64,000 nt of DNA from Sanguinoderma infundibulare (GCA_032821775.1 JAVLRN010000003.1:1612001-1676000), one strand, 5' to 3'; positions 9,782 through 21,620 are shown, counted from the stretch's first letter. Notes: generated by a model from the sequence alone, not told the origin. A program made the numbers and translations.

Positions 9782-11926
9782 TTAGTGGGCTTCATGTGCT
9801 CCGTCGCGGATACCATCAAGTAGTGCTTGGGCCTTATCCGAGCGCACAGTCAGCTTGCACTTGAACGGCAACGGGTGGCTTTAATGGATATATTGTGAGT
9901 AACACGACATGAACATTCACGGTGGTGCAATGCTAAATACCTGATCAGCCCGCCAGAAACTTCCACGCGCGGCTCGATGAGGTTGCCCTCCACATCCTTC
10001 TCCTTCGAGATGTCGTAAATGGCAAGCGTCTCGGCAATCGCAGCGAAGACAGAAGCCTCGGCAAAAAATATGCCTGGGCATTTCCTGAGAGAGCAACTGT
10101 CAGGAACAGGGATGCATGTCTTGTCAAACGGGCAGAAACCCGAACCTCCTGCCAAAACCGAACGCGAAGTCACGGGGGTCGCGCTCGGCCTCTTTGCCGG
10201 AAACAGCGATAAACCGCTCGGGGTTAAACCTCATGGGTTCCACGTAGATGGCGGGGTCGTGGAGGATTTTCCTGTGACAGTCATGATGAGGTGACACCGA
10301 CCAAAAGGATAGCATCCATGACTCACCAAATGTTAACCATAATGATCGTGTCCTTGGGAAAGAAGTAGCCGGCGTGGACGTCATCCTCGATAAGCTGGTG
10401 GGGAAACCCTTTAAATACTGAAGTCAGACTCAACATGTTGTGCGAGGGAGGTCAGCCTTACCCATCGGCGCGACGGGAAGCCAGCGGAGGACCTCCAACA
10501 TGAGTGCATGAAGGTAGGGAAGATCATCCTTGTCGGCAATGCTCGGCAGACGGTCTTGGCCAATAACCGCGTCGATTTCAGCCTGCGCTTTGCACTGGAT
10601 TTCGGGGAAGAGGGTCATAGCCAGGAAGAAGCTCGTGATCGAGGACACTGTCTGTAAGCGGAGATGAGGCCGTGTGAGAGGTGTGCGCCACGAGACATGT
10701 CACACCCGCGCAACTCACCGTATCGGCTCCGCCTAAATAAGGGCGAAAGTCATGTCCGCGTCAGTGTGGTTTTCACAAATGAAACGCAAATCGAACAAAC
10801 CAGCGTAGAGCGAGGCAGCCGTCATCTTGATGAGGTATTCCTTCTCAGCGTCCTCGTTGCCCTCGAGTAGTGCAGACGCAAAGCTCGGGAGAGCGGTTCC
10901 TGCGGCCTGATCAGGTCCGATGCGGCGTCAACACACAACATTTTCCCTGACCGGAGCGCTCTAACTAACCATTTGACCCCGAACCCACTCGTATGGAAGC
11001 TCCACCATCGCCAAAAAAAATTTACGGTGCTCCTCCACGACTTTCTTCCAGCCTGCACCGGGAAACCACTGCGGCAGATGACGGACTGGAACAAGAGCCG
11101 AAACTCAGCACCGAGTGATCGGGCGAAGAGCAGGAAGAACACTCACGGAACGGGAAGACGTCGGCCATGAAAGCACCCGGGGAACTGACAATAGCGAAGT
11201 CTTCCATCGCCTTGTCGACAGTCCTGATGATGATGTCATCGTCTCCGGACGCCTTGTACCCGTAGGCGATCATGACAATAATCGAACCTGCCAACCTGTT
11301 CATTTAGCATAGTCGACGTCAGATAACGTGGACCTCATGTGCTCCGAGTGGAACATTCGTACTTCTTCAGCTCCAGGGAAAGGGTGTCAGTGCGGTCGCT
11401 CAGCCCGACAAGGAACTGCTTCGTTTCTTCTTCTACTAGGCGTTGGAACCGCTCGACCCGCTTCGCGCTTCCCATGACCTGGCCGAACAGCTTGCGAATG
11501 TCCCGCATGCGCTGGCCATATGGCTGGAGGATCATTGCCTCTGACCATCCGATCATGTCGCCGGCGACGGGGATATGAGCGCGGCTGGAGTAAATGGCGC
11601 TTTTCTTATCCAGAACGTCGATAGCGTGTTGCGCTGTACTGAGGACGACGAAGGGCTGTCCGAGCACGTAGAACGACATGATATCGCCTAGTTTCAGACT
11701 CGCAGTCAGGGTAGAAACAAGATCATCCCAGGCAAGTACACTCACCCCACTTCTCGCTCCAGGTGGCAAACGTACGCCACTGGTAGCTGGCCGGAAGGTC
11801 AAGGACGCTACCGATGAGCGGGATGCCTTTTGGTCCAGGGGGTAGCGGACCTAACGAACCCTTCTTGAACAGGCGTGAGATGAAGAAGACTCCAAGCAGG
11901 AGGAAGACGACATCGATGGTGTTCAT
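9782..11926 (-). CDS. Cytochrome P450 monooxygenase 1 (OrdA-like agaricomycete family)
   Basis: From the ATG at 11926 an N-terminal anchor (VVFLLLGVFFISRLF) precedes the proline hinge PLPPGPKGIPLIGSVL. Later elements include the I-helix SLYAGGADT (split by an intron), SSITSFFLAMTLFPE, the K-helix EVLR (ExxR), FNPERFIA, and the haem loop FGFGRRKCPG joined across an intron that starts GTTCGG. The protein ends LDGIRDGAHEAH at 9782. All canonical P450 motifs are intact. Family knowledge: ER-bound, CPR-dependent oxygenase. PPGPK-LPLIG enzymes of this type in agaricomycetes resemble O-methylsterigmatocystin oxidoreductase, with substrates among xenobiotics or secondary metabolites. The substrate is not deducible. 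It is a close paralogue of the P450 at 13433-15598, in the same orientation. Confidence 0.93.
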
Positions 11927-13432
11927 GCTCGTAGAAGCCGCGCGTCGGGCTAGCGACTAAGAAAGGCTATGGAAAATGGTGGCACCGATGAAGGCGAGAC
12001 GTCCTAGAACAGAGCCCGCATCTGGATGTATTTAAGCAGTATGGAGACAAAGTGCTAGGCGTCTGCGTCGGTCCCGCTGCGGCAGAAAGGCAGACGAGGC
12101 GTGCGCTCCGACCTTCTAACGAGACACATACACGCGCCATTGACACCGCCACTCTATCAAAAACACCCGCTTTCAAGTCGACTCCTACCGGCCAGCCTGC
12201 CGGTCTGCACGCATCATCGTGTGTTCAATCGATCCTCCCTGCAATCATGGGACAGCATTCATGTACCTTGGCGTCCGATTCGGAACGGCCATAGCGCTTC
12301 CCATCCACATACTTCTTGGTGTGAATGCGCAATCCGGAAACTCGTAGCCCTGTCCCGGTCACTGTTCTGTTTTAAGCTCTGGGCTTAACTTCAGCTGTTC
12401 TCAGATTGTCCACCGTAACGGGGGTCGAATGCCCGGTGATTGAGTCATCACGCGGAGCCCTCTCGCATTGCATGAGATGTGCAATGCACGAGGGTCCCCC
12501 TATGAAATCGCATGTTGGCCAACACAAACGTACGCAGGCAGCCCTGTGCGTACTGGAACCGAAGTACATACATCAGTGTCAGCCTGCTAATGAACATTGT
12601 CGACTCATGTTCATCCGCAGGCGTTCGCGGCAAAGTTTTGAATAGGGACCCTGAGTTTCAGGGATTCAAGCTCGGAGGCGACAGGCGTGCGTGTGGGCTC
12701 CCTGTTTGCGGCTATCGTGTGCGACGCTTTAACTTTGCAGGACGATCCAATCGGAACCTTTCATTTAAACCAGCTGAGCTTCCAACATATGTGAAAATGA
12801 AGGACATCGCTCACGATAAATCCTTCATCGGTCTCCATAAGTGGGATGTCCACGGTCCACGACGAGACGTTGAGCATGGTCCGCAAACAACCGCTCTCAG
12901 GGCGCTTGGTGACCCGGAGCCCCGACCGATTCGGAAGGGGGCGCTAGTACTTCCGCGGCACCGCAGTCATTGATCGCAATTTGAAGTGTCTCGGAGCGGA
13001 ATGCCGTGTCATCCAAGCTCTTTTGGTCCGAGACTAACGAGGTTGTATCAGAAACTTCGCAGGTCCAACCGTCGCATCGAGCGGTGAGCACGGTAAGGTG
13101 TCAACATATTGCTATAGCGAGAGATATGAATGTAAGTAGTATAATAAGTCGAGAGCCCGCTAACGTTCGTCACTAACATGCCATTCGTCAAAGTTTACGT
13201 TATGATGTATCGTGATGTAAAAATCCCAGTGGGGAGCTATGTAAATGAACGGACACGATGAGCGATGCAGAACGAACAAAACGGGCAGCAATAAGAGTGT
13301 ATACTAAACGATACGATGGCGTAAAAGTCCAGGTTCAAGTTCTTGAGACTAAGTTGTTACGTGCTATTGATAATCAAGAACAGGCGGTCATGGATATGAT
13401 AAGAATATCGGCGGCGGAAGGATAGAATAGAG
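11927..13432. other. Spacer between the two P450 genes, including P450-1 promoter
   Basis: On the reverse strand a TATA-like TTAAATACATC lies at 12025-12035, about 100 bp before the P450-1 ATG. The remaining 1.3 kb shows only short open frames without recognisable domains. No transposon ends or tRNA are seen. Confidence 0.45.
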
Positions 13433-15598
13433 TTAGTCGTGCGTCTGCTCCTGGAGGTGCTTCAATAGTGCTTCGGCCTTCGCAGACCTCGGCCTGATAT
13501 CGCACTTGTACTGGGGAGGGTGACTGCATGAACGAAGGTGAAGATGGACGTCAGTCACGTCACGACAACAAAGTGCGAGCTGCACAAATGGAGGTCCCAG
13601 TGGAACACACCACGCACCTCACGGTGCCGCTCGTGAACTCCGTGGAGGGCTCGACGATCTTGCCATTCTCAACGACCTTGGATGTGCTGAAAACGGCGAG
13701 CGACATGACGATTGACAGGAACACGGATGCGTCGGCGAGCTGGAGGCCAGGACAGATGCTGAGAAGCAGGAGGTATAATTGTGAGTGGTCACATTCGACT
13801 CACACGATGGCCGTCTACTTACCGACGACCGAAACCGAAGACCATCGAACGGGGATCAGTCTCAGGCTCGTGATCTGGGGAGGCTACGAAACGATCCGGG
13901 TTGAACGTGAACGGGTCTGGGTACGTCTCGGGATTGTGAAGCATCTGCCAGATGTTGGTGAGGATAATCGTGCCCTTGGGGATGAAGTAGCCATCATGAA
14001 CGTCATCCTCGGTAACACGATGCGGGAGCGCTGCACAAGGTCCGCGGGTTGATGGTTGTTTTGAATAACAGACCAAGGTTGGTTAGCATCGTGTCAATAG
14101 ATTCGAGACTAATGGTTACTGAATGCGTACAGAGGGGTGCAACGTTGTTCCATCGGAGAGTTTCGAGGAACACCGCGTTGATGTAGGGAAGCTTCTCACG
14201 GTCGTCGGCAGTAGGCAAACGGTCGCTGCCGATGACGGCGTCGATCTCAGCCTGAGCTTTTGCTTGGACTTCGGGGTAGAGAGTCATCGCGAGGAAGAAG
14301 GTGTTGATCAAGGCCACGGTCTGCGGGGAGTATAACCAACCACGCATGCACGTGAGAGAGTCGTAGCGCCGTACTTCGCAACGAGAACATACCGTGTCGG
14401 CACCGCCGGCGTAAAAAGACGACGCAGCGTACTTCACGAGCTCCTCGCGTTCTGTATTCATGACGTCTTCAAGGTTCTTGGAGGTGAAGTTCGGGACATT
14501 TGTGCCGGCAATCTTCAAACAACCATGAGCAGGCCAAGGCTGTGAACAGGATGGGATCGTCATACAATCTGCTGTTTGACAAAGTCGTGCGGCTCGTCGC
14601 ACATTTTGTCCAGTATATTCCTCCAAGCGGCCGCGGTCTTCCTGAAACCAGCTCCAGGAACCCATGGGGGTATATGGATGACTACGGATGGCACGGCAAG
14701 GTGGTAGTTAGGCTCTGACATAGGCTAATGAGCAAGCAAACAAAAGTATTGAACGCACGTGCCGGGAAGACATTAGCCAGGAACGCGCCTGGAGAGGTCC
14801 CGATAGCGAACTGTCCCATGGCCGCGTTGACGGTGTCTACGAAAGGATCATCCGCGTCTTTAATCTGGTATCCGTGGGACATCATCAAGATGATCCCCCC
14901 TACACACCTGTTCAGCACGTCCGGTTCACATGCGGTCAGCTTTCAGTGTTCACGCGGAGATCGAGCAAACAATAAGAGGAGGTACGGAGCGAATCGGGTA
15001 AACGTACTTGCGGATATGCTTCACGAGCCCCTCGGGCTCCTTGTAGAGCTCGATGATGAAGTCGCGGGTACGCGAGTTGATGAGGGAGGCAAACTGCGCG
15101 ACATGCTTCTTGCTGCCAATCAACTGGAAGATCATGCGACGGTATTCGCGGAACCTGGTCCCGTACGGGGACAGGCCGAGGGCACGGTTCCAGCCGACAA
15201 GCTCACCGCCAACCGGAACGATAGGCCGACAGGAGTAGATGGCACTCTTCTTGTCAAGCATGTCGACGGCGTGCTTGGACGAGTTGAGGATGACATATGG
15301 TTGCCCTAGGACAGTCACGGAGATGATATCACCTGGGAGGACCACAACATGGTCAGCGCCAGACTGGTTCGAGTTGTGCCGCAAAAGAGAAGCACGCACC
15401 CCAACGTTGACCCCACTGAGCAAACGTCTTCCACTCGTAGTCGGGGGGCATGTCCAACAAATTGCCGATGAGGGGAAGGCCCTTCGGACCAGGAGGAAGC
15501 CGGCCCGCTGGCTTGTTCTTGAAGAAGCGGTTGAGGGTGACCAAAGCCACAAGGCATGTGATCGCGGCCGCGTAAAGGAAAGTCATCGAGAAAGTCAT
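13433..15598 (-). CDS. Cytochrome P450 monooxygenase 2, tandem paralogue of P450-1
   Basis: I chose the ATG at 15598 (MTFSMTFLYAAAITCLVALV) because it starts directly at the signal anchor. An upstream in-frame ATG would add 20 residues of uncertain value. The hinge RLPPGPKGLPLIGNLLDMPP follows. Motifs then appear in order: ASSFYAGGADT (I-helix), INTFFLAMTLYPEVQ, ETLRW (ExxR), FNPDRFVA, FGFGRR, and after an intron ICPGLQLADASVFLS with the haem cysteine. The protein ends LLKHLQEQTHD. It has at least ten short introns with placement similar to P450-1. A TATA-like element lies at 15691-15700. Same enzyme class and uncertain substrate as its neighbour; the pair arose by tandem duplication. Confidence 0.92.
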
Positions 15599-16792
15599 GT
15601 CCGGGTAGGCGTGGCGAAGTAGTACAGAAGCCCGAGAAGGAGAGGAAAGGGTCGGCAAAGGGTTGGTACGTCAGCGGGGGTACGTTCTTGTTAAATACTT
15701 AGCTGCGCCTAGAGACAGATATAACACATGCCTATCGCATCAGTGACGAAACGTGAAGCGTCTTGAGTTGCACCATTAGGGAAATTGAAGTGTTTCTGTG
15801 CCAGATAGGAAGGGTGACCGGATTGATCCTGGTATGGGTATGGGCCAACGAGACTCGCGGATTTATCGAATCAAATGAGCTGCGTGAAGTCCGAACGCCC
15901 GGCACCCAACCGAGACCGCATAGATTGATGCCGGAGGGCGGATAGAATTTAGCCTGAATGTCAAAGAAAGTCGTACTTTCTCCCAGGGCATCCTAAAAAG
16001 GAGGCAGACTCTCCGTATTGACCAGTAATGTCGTCGTTGAACGCTGTTGAACTGAACCTTGCCTGACGTTGGTGGGCGCTGTATACACGGATTTGGGAAC
16101 ATGGCTTTTGTCATGGATGACCGCAGGACGACAGATTACGGATACGGGCAAAGCATCAGCCGCCCAGTTGCGATCATTTGCGTCGACGCCATGGAAAAAC
16201 GAGCAGGCACCTAGCGCGCTGATCCCTTATCGTCTATCACCTTTCCGTCCCAATCAAGGTCAGCAACGGAGACTCGACTGGACCCGGGGTTCGAGTCCAT
16301 AAAACGTAGCTCACCTTTGCGAACGCAAAAGTCTTGAAAGTCTTTACGGTAGATTTAAACTTCGGACGGCCCGTCCGTTGCACAGCAACGCCTGCGGCAC
16401 CTTTCGTACCCACGGCGTGTAGAAGCGGGCACCACCATCAGGTGAAAGAGTGAATGTACGCTTTGGCCTGGAATTTCTATTGCGATGACCTGGTTGGTTG
16501 AAGCGACTGGTTAACGGAGATTCAGATGCAAATGGATGCAACTTACAGGCTCATCTGTCGCCAGCGCCCCAGCACCGATCAATAATGCCGGCAGGGAAAG
16601 CGAGAGGACAGAAAATACTCAAGAACAACGTGCGTGTCCAAGCAGCGGAGAGCTACTCCAACAGGCCATATGCAGAGAAGCCGCAGGCTCGGACTCGAGC
16701 GCCGCCTGCAGCTTGAACGCCGCGCTGGAGCCGCGTTCTTGCCTTTAGCCCGTCCTGCATAAATGCACAATGTCTACACCCCCACACATCGG
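15599..16792. other. Intergenic region without a supported gene
   Basis: About 100 bp upstream of P450-2 is a reverse-strand TATTTAA element (15691-15700 region). The rest shows scattered short frames only. A tRNA B-box-like string near 16288 was examined and rejected. Confidence 0.45.
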
Positions 16793-17149
16793 TCATATCA
16801 AAACCCTACCCATATCCACGACCTTACCGGGTCCCCGAACTTCCTTCTTTGCCATCAAGCGCCCCGTGCCAAGACTTGCATAGGTCGCAACAGGCATACT
16901 CTCTGCTAGGGTGATCCGCCTTATGTAGTCTGCGACCTTTTCGTGGAACCTCTGGTCAGCCTCAGGCACAGTGCAAGCACTCTACTCATTTTAACACCAA
17001 CGGAACAAACGTTGTGGAATCACACAGCATCTGACCTTTTGGGCGACACGCGACGCAAGAGACGCGTGCAAGATATGCGTCGCGTCCTCAACGTGTCCTA
17101 CTACTAGTGCTAGTACTAACAAGAAACCCACGGCGGCGCACACGACCAT
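16793..17149 (-). CDS. Small single-pass membrane protein of unknown function, about 90 residues
   Basis: The reverse strand from an ATG at 17149 reads MVVCAAVGFLLVLALVVGHV, a strong N-terminal membrane anchor. It continues through ATHILHASLASRVAQK to a GTCAGA donor. After an intron of about 84 bp the frame resumes at RFHEKVADYIRRITLAESMP and ends KVVDMGRVLI at 16793. The second exon has host-like codon use and is amphipathic and basic. Splice phase and signals agree. A further upstream start through another intron is possible because the frame stays open to about 17190. No family is recognised. It is divergent from the SDR gene (start 17334), sharing a 184-bp promoter. Confidence 0.5.
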
Positions 17150-17333
17150 GTATAGCTCATCGGAATTTACATTACCCTCGGCCTCCAATTGACGGGACTA
17201 TCGATGGTGGAGCTTATCGCAGGATAGAGCATCTCCCAGTTTGCGGAATCCTCCATTCTGACTCAAGCACCCGCCTCAAACCTCCCCACATCACTTCTCT
17301 TCCGCACCACTCGTTGCATCTTCCTCATACAGA
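17150..17333. promoter_or_regulatory. Shared promoter of the small membrane protein and SDR genes
   Basis: This 184-bp interval lies between divergent start codons. It is rich in CT tracts on the SDR side (CTTCTCTTCCGCACC). No TATA box is evident. Confidence 0.35.
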
Positions 17334-18911
17334 ATGCCAGGCCGTATTCAGAACAAGGTGCGCCGAGAATCTCGCGGTCAGTGTGTGACGCCTGGCGTCA
17401 TCTAACTGCGAAATCACCTCAGGCTGCTCTCGTCACCGGTGCAGGATCGTGAGTGATCGTACTCTTCCATCTCCTCAATCGCGCTCAACATCAACCTGAC
17501 AGCGGCATCGGCCTCGAGTCCTCGCTGCTTTTCGCGCAAGAGGGCGCCAACGTGCTTCTTGTCGACGTCAACCTCGCTGCCGCGGAGAAGACGCTCGCGC
17601 TCCTCAAGGAGCGTTTCCCCAACGTCAAAGCGGCTGCTATCAAGGCAGATGTGGGCAAGGAGGAGGATGTGAAGGGTGCGGTCGACAAGGCCGTCGAGCT
17701 GTTCGGTCGGTTGGACATCATGGTGCGTCCTGCGGGTTCTGAGGCTCTCCGTTGAGTCTTGCGGTTATCCTGACCTTGTGGTTGTTGTGTGCGATGCTAG
17801 TTCAACAACGCAGGTACGCATCCCTCTCTTCATATACCAAGACTTTATCTCCACCGATCGCGATATATCATCGTTCTTCGCTTCGAGCACCGCGGTAGTC
17901 CTAACTGCCCTTCTCATCAGGCATCATGCACCCCGAGGACGACAACGCACTCAACACCGAGGAGCGCATCTGGGACCTCACGATGCAGATCAACGTCAAG
18001 GGCGTTTGGTGGGGCTGCAAGTACGCGATCCTCGCGATGCGCAAGAACCCGACGGACGCCGCCCTGGGGCTGCACGCTGGCGGGAGCATCATCAACACTG
18101 CGAGTTTCGTCGCGATCATGGGCGCCGCGACGCCCCAGCTTGCTTGTGCGTGTTCTACATCTGCTACCAGCGCTGGGCGGGCTGCTTACCTCCTAGGTCT
18201 TGTTGTCGGACAGATACCGCTTCCAAGGTACGCGTGTGTCTCGGTCGACAGGAACGTTTTGGTGATTCGCGCCTGCGACATACTAGGGCGCCGTCCTCGC
18301 GATGACGCGTGAACTTGCCATGGTCCACGCCAGGGAAGGCATCCGTGTCAACTCGATTTGCCCGTACGTTCAGATCTACCTGGGCTCGTGAAGCTCATTC
18401 TGACCACCGATCCTGGGCTCCACAGTGGCCCTCTGAAGACTCGTCAGTTGTCCTACTGCTGAGACCGATACTACTGATACTCACGCGCCACATTCCGATC
18501 CGCATGAACGTTCACCGCCTCCCGCCCCTGGCCGCCCATTATCAGCCTTGCTGATGGATTTCCTCAACACGCAAGAGAAGCGTGATCGCCGTTTGGTCCA
18601 CCTTCCGATGGGCCGGTTCGGTGAGGCCATCGAAATCGCCAAGGGTGCCCTGTTCCGTACGTACCTTGGACTGCGTGTCACTCGCGTCCCCCATGGTGCT
18701 CACGCCTTGCTGTCTCTACGCAGTCGCGAGCGACGATAGCAGCTACATGACCGTGAGTTGGACGCTTCCAATCGCGTGCTTGTCGTTGAGAAAGCTGACC
18801 GCGTATCGAAATGCCCAGGGTACCGACTTTAAGGTGGACGGTGGCCTCACCTCGTGTTATGTCACACCTCTTGGCGAGCAGATTCTCCCTCCCCCGTCCA
18901 GCCTCGTCTAA
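17334..18911 (+). CDS. Short-chain dehydrogenase/reductase (classical SDR)
   Basis: Exons join into a classical Rossmann SDR of about 270 residues. It runs MPGRIQNK, AALVTGAGSGIGLESSL (the TGxxxGIG cofactor loop), LLVDVN (acidic residue after beta-2, which favours NAD), DVGKEEDV, LFGRLDIM-FNNAG (NNAG formed across an intron), SIINTASFVAIMG (catalytic Ser), then LA-YTASKG. The YxxxK catalytic pair is created exactly at a splice junction and confirms that intron. It continues GIRVNSICP, PMGRFGEAIEIA, LASDDSSYMTGTDFKVDGG, and ends at 18911. At least eight introns. The reaction is NAD(P)-dependent oxidation or reduction of an alcohol or ketone. The substrate is unknown, and closeness to two P450s suggests a joint oxidative pathway. 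Confidence 0.93.
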
Positions 18912-19207
18912 GCAGGGAATTGTTTGTCGGGAGTACAGGTGTGCGAGAAGTTGTATTTCAGGGGTCCGGCATCCGTCCAATCTTGTACACTAGTATTACA
19001 CAAGTACAGAGGAGACGAGCATGTACAAAGCGCGAGTAACTTTCCAGGATAGTAAGATGGACAACAAGGCAGAGAAAGGAAGCCGAGGATCTAAAGGTGT
19101 TGAAAGCCAGTCATTTGAAACGTCGTAATCATAAGACAGCGAGCTAGATTCCGTTGAAGCAATGCACCGGGATGGGATATCAATTCGATAAGGGAATACG
19201 GAGGACC

Positions 19208-20016
19208 TTAGTGCGCCTTCTTAGCCCCAGCAGCCTTGATCCTGGCAATCTCTTCGGTGATCCCCTGGTGGACGTTCTTCTGAAGGGAAGGGTTATATCC
19301 CAGCTTGAAAAGGATCTCCAAGTGAACGAAGAACGGAGCAAGGACGACAGCTGCACGGAGCCTTGGTTAGCATGGAGGTACGGCGTGCGACCACACAGGG
19401 CACTCACCACCGAGCAAGTTATCGAGGAGGGCGGGGGAACGGCCTTCAGCAAGGAAGTGGCCAGCAAACTGAGCGATCCACGATCCTACGTGGATGTAAA
19501 ACGCGTTCTGGATGGCATCTGGCTTGTGCGAGAAAGCTGCAGAGGTCAGGACGATAGCAGCATATTGGGGGAGGAGTATGAGCTAGGGCGGTTGTGTCAA
19601 GCTAGATCTCGGCGTATGAAACATGTATGATGAACATACTGCCGCGGTGGGCTCGAGGACAAGGTAGTACATCCAGTTGGCGATGCCCCAAACAGCGGAC
19701 CAATTAAGGTCAAACGCGAGGTAGTCGTTGAACTGCTTATGGACCTGGGGGAAGAAGGAAGGGACGGGGAGGCGAGACCCAAGGACGAGGCCGGTCCTGG
19801 GTGCAGCCTGCATTCAGGATAATGAATTACAGGCAGGGGGACGCGGCATCACGCACCAGAGCAGGACAGGGACAAAGACCATATGAATGGCGACGTTCAC
19901 GGGGTGGTCATGGTAGGCACCGTAGAAGACGAGCTGTTACGCTGCATTGAGTGCGGCGTGTTGTGGCGATCGAACGCGTCACATACCTGTTTCTTGATGC
20001 TGAGCAGACCGGCCAT
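19208..20016 (-). CDS. MPO1: MPO1/YGL010w-family ER dioxygenase (DUF962), 2-hydroxy fatty acid alpha-oxidation
   Basis: Reverse-strand exons from the ATG at 20016 give MAGLLSIKKQ, then YGAYHDHPVNVAIHMVFVPV (family signature with the conserved histidines and first membrane helix), VHKQFNDYLAFDLNWSAVWG, WMYYLVLEPTAA, and HVGSWIAQFAGHFLAEGRSP (second conserved histidine block with the GH-x-x-x-EGR-P motif). The last exon ends EEIARIKAAGAKKAH at 19208. Length near 190 residues and four helices fit the family. Yeast Mpo1 is an Fe(II) dioxygenase of the ER that removes one carbon from 2-hydroxy fatty acids in phytosphingosine breakdown. It is divergent from SEC22 with a 291-bp shared promoter. Confidence 0.92.
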
Positions 20017-20307
20017 GGCGAGTGGTGTATCGCAGAGGGAGAGCAGATGGTGGTCGGGGGGAAAGTTGGACGGACGGCAATGACATATGTTTGCTCGAGG
20101 GCCGCCGGCGCGTCGGGGCGAGAGCACTCCCGGCAATGTCAGACGCGAGTGCCGGCGCCTCGCCTGCACCGCCAGCAGGGGCAGCGCACGTGAGTGACAC
20201 CACGTAGTGATCCCACACAGGCGCCCGCCGCCGCTGTCCGCCGCGGCCGCCATCGTCACCGTGTCTCCGACGTCCTCCATCACCATTGCCCCCATTCGCC
20301 ATCCATC
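20017..20307. promoter_or_regulatory. Bidirectional promoter MPO1/SEC22 with E-box
   Basis: The divergent ATGs are 291 bp apart. A CACGTG palindrome is present at 20187-20192. GC-rich runs (CCGCCGCCGCTGTCCGCCGC) lie on the SEC22 side. No TATA box is seen. Confidence 0.5.
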
Positions 20308-21209
20308 ATGGTCAAAACCACCCTTGTAGTCCGGGCCTCGGATGCGCTTCCTCTGGCAGCCAGTGTGGACGACGAACAGGTCCGGTGTCTTCGCTGCCGT
20401 CCCAGTGCCGTCCTTTCAAGCTAATGCCGAGCAGACAGAAGTAGCCTTGTCCGAGCACAAGCAACAAGCAAAGCTCATCTTCCGCCGGATAGGACCCAAC
20501 TCTGAACCTCGGTGTACCATCGAGAGCGGGCAATATACGTTGCAGTTCGTATCCAGTCAAGTTCGCTCGTCGCTGTGCATGTGCTCACACCGCCGCAACC
20601 AGCTACCTCATAGCCGACAACGTCATTTACCTTGTCATTGCGGAAAAGTCATACCCTCGCAAGCTTGCCTTCTCCTACCTCGACGAACTCTCTAAAGAGT
20701 TCCAAACGTCATATGGTGCCAAGGTGGACGGCGTGCGGAAACCATACGCTTTTGTCGGATTCGGTATGTGCCACTATATTGTGTTCCCCAGAGGTGCATG
20801 AGGCGACCCATCCCCGTGGCGCAGATACGTTCATGTCCAAGACCACCCGGCTGTATCAGGACACGAGGACCGCAAGCGCAGCCGGAAGCTCTCACATGGA
20901 CAAGCTAAACGACGAGCTGCAAGATGTCACGCGAATCATGACAAAGAACATGGAGGAGCTTCTGTGGAGAGGGGACTCGCTTGACAGTAAGTGCTGCTGT
21001 CTGTTAAACACGTCTGCATGAATCCGGGTTTACATACCCTGTCTCTTTCGCTAGGGATGTCCCATCTCTCGACCTCGCTGCGTTCAGAATCGGAAAAGTA
21101 CCGTCGGGCAGCGAGGAATATCAACATCCAAGCGATGCTTCGGCAGTATGCACCCGTTGGCGCAATTGTGCTCCTTCTCATTATCTTCATCTACTGGCGA
21201 TTCTCATGA
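20308..21209 (+). CDS. SEC22: SEC22, ER-Golgi R-SNARE
   Basis: Exons give an N-terminal longin domain (MVKTTLVVRASDALPLAASV, QAKLIFRRI, YLIADNVIYLVIAEKSYPRK, LAFSYLDELSKEF). The R-SNARE helix runs MDKLNDELQDVTRIMTKNME to LLWRGDSLD, with the central arginine of the zero layer. It continues LSTSLRSESEKYRRAARNIN and a C-terminal anchor (APVGAIVLLLIIFIYW) ending at 21209. Five introns are visible. Length near 215 residues matches Sec22 exactly. The protein acts on COPII and COPI vesicles in ER-Golgi fusion, and in autophagosome and ER-plasma membrane contacts. Confidence 0.96.
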
Positions 21210-21620
21210 GGAGGGACCATCTCGGCATTCGTTTCCGTGTATTTCTTCTGTATTTACCACATTAATGTTTCCTATCCTCGCATCGCTTTCCTTCCGCCGC
21301 CCCTGCTGATTGGTTGCGACGGTTTGAACAGGCCGAGTGCCTAGAGACGTCTGACGGGAAAGAGAACGGTCTGTGGCGTGCTGAGTATCGGGGAGCGGTC
21401 ACGACGCCGCTTATTGGCACTGCCGCCGAGCACGATGCAGGCCACTCGGATTCTCGCGCCCTGGGGACCGGAGTATATATACCATAGATGATCATCTGTC
21501 CCTGCGATAACCGCGCAGTCCGCCTGCTTTCAGGCCCCTTGGACAAGCGACTTTGTCCTCACCTTCTTGCCCAAAACCGCGGACGCCTGACCAGGACACT
21601 CTCATCTCCCATTCATCCAC
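21210..21620. other. Intergenic region upstream of the 21621 gene
   Basis: This holds the SEC22 3' flank and the promoter of the next gene. A TATA-like GTATATATACC lies at about 21473-21483, roughly 140 bp before the ATG at 21621. No ORF is supported. Confidence 0.45.

Noticed and set aside
12512..13091. Open frames on both strands between the two P450 genes
   Set aside because: Neither frame shows a domain, repeats or splice signals. Their overlap suggests chance.
16261..16330. tRNA-like B box, GGTTCGAGTCC near 16288
   Set aside because: The string matches the consensus, but the flanking bases do not form a T-stem, no A box or acceptor stem can be paired, and no anticodon loop is found at the right distance.
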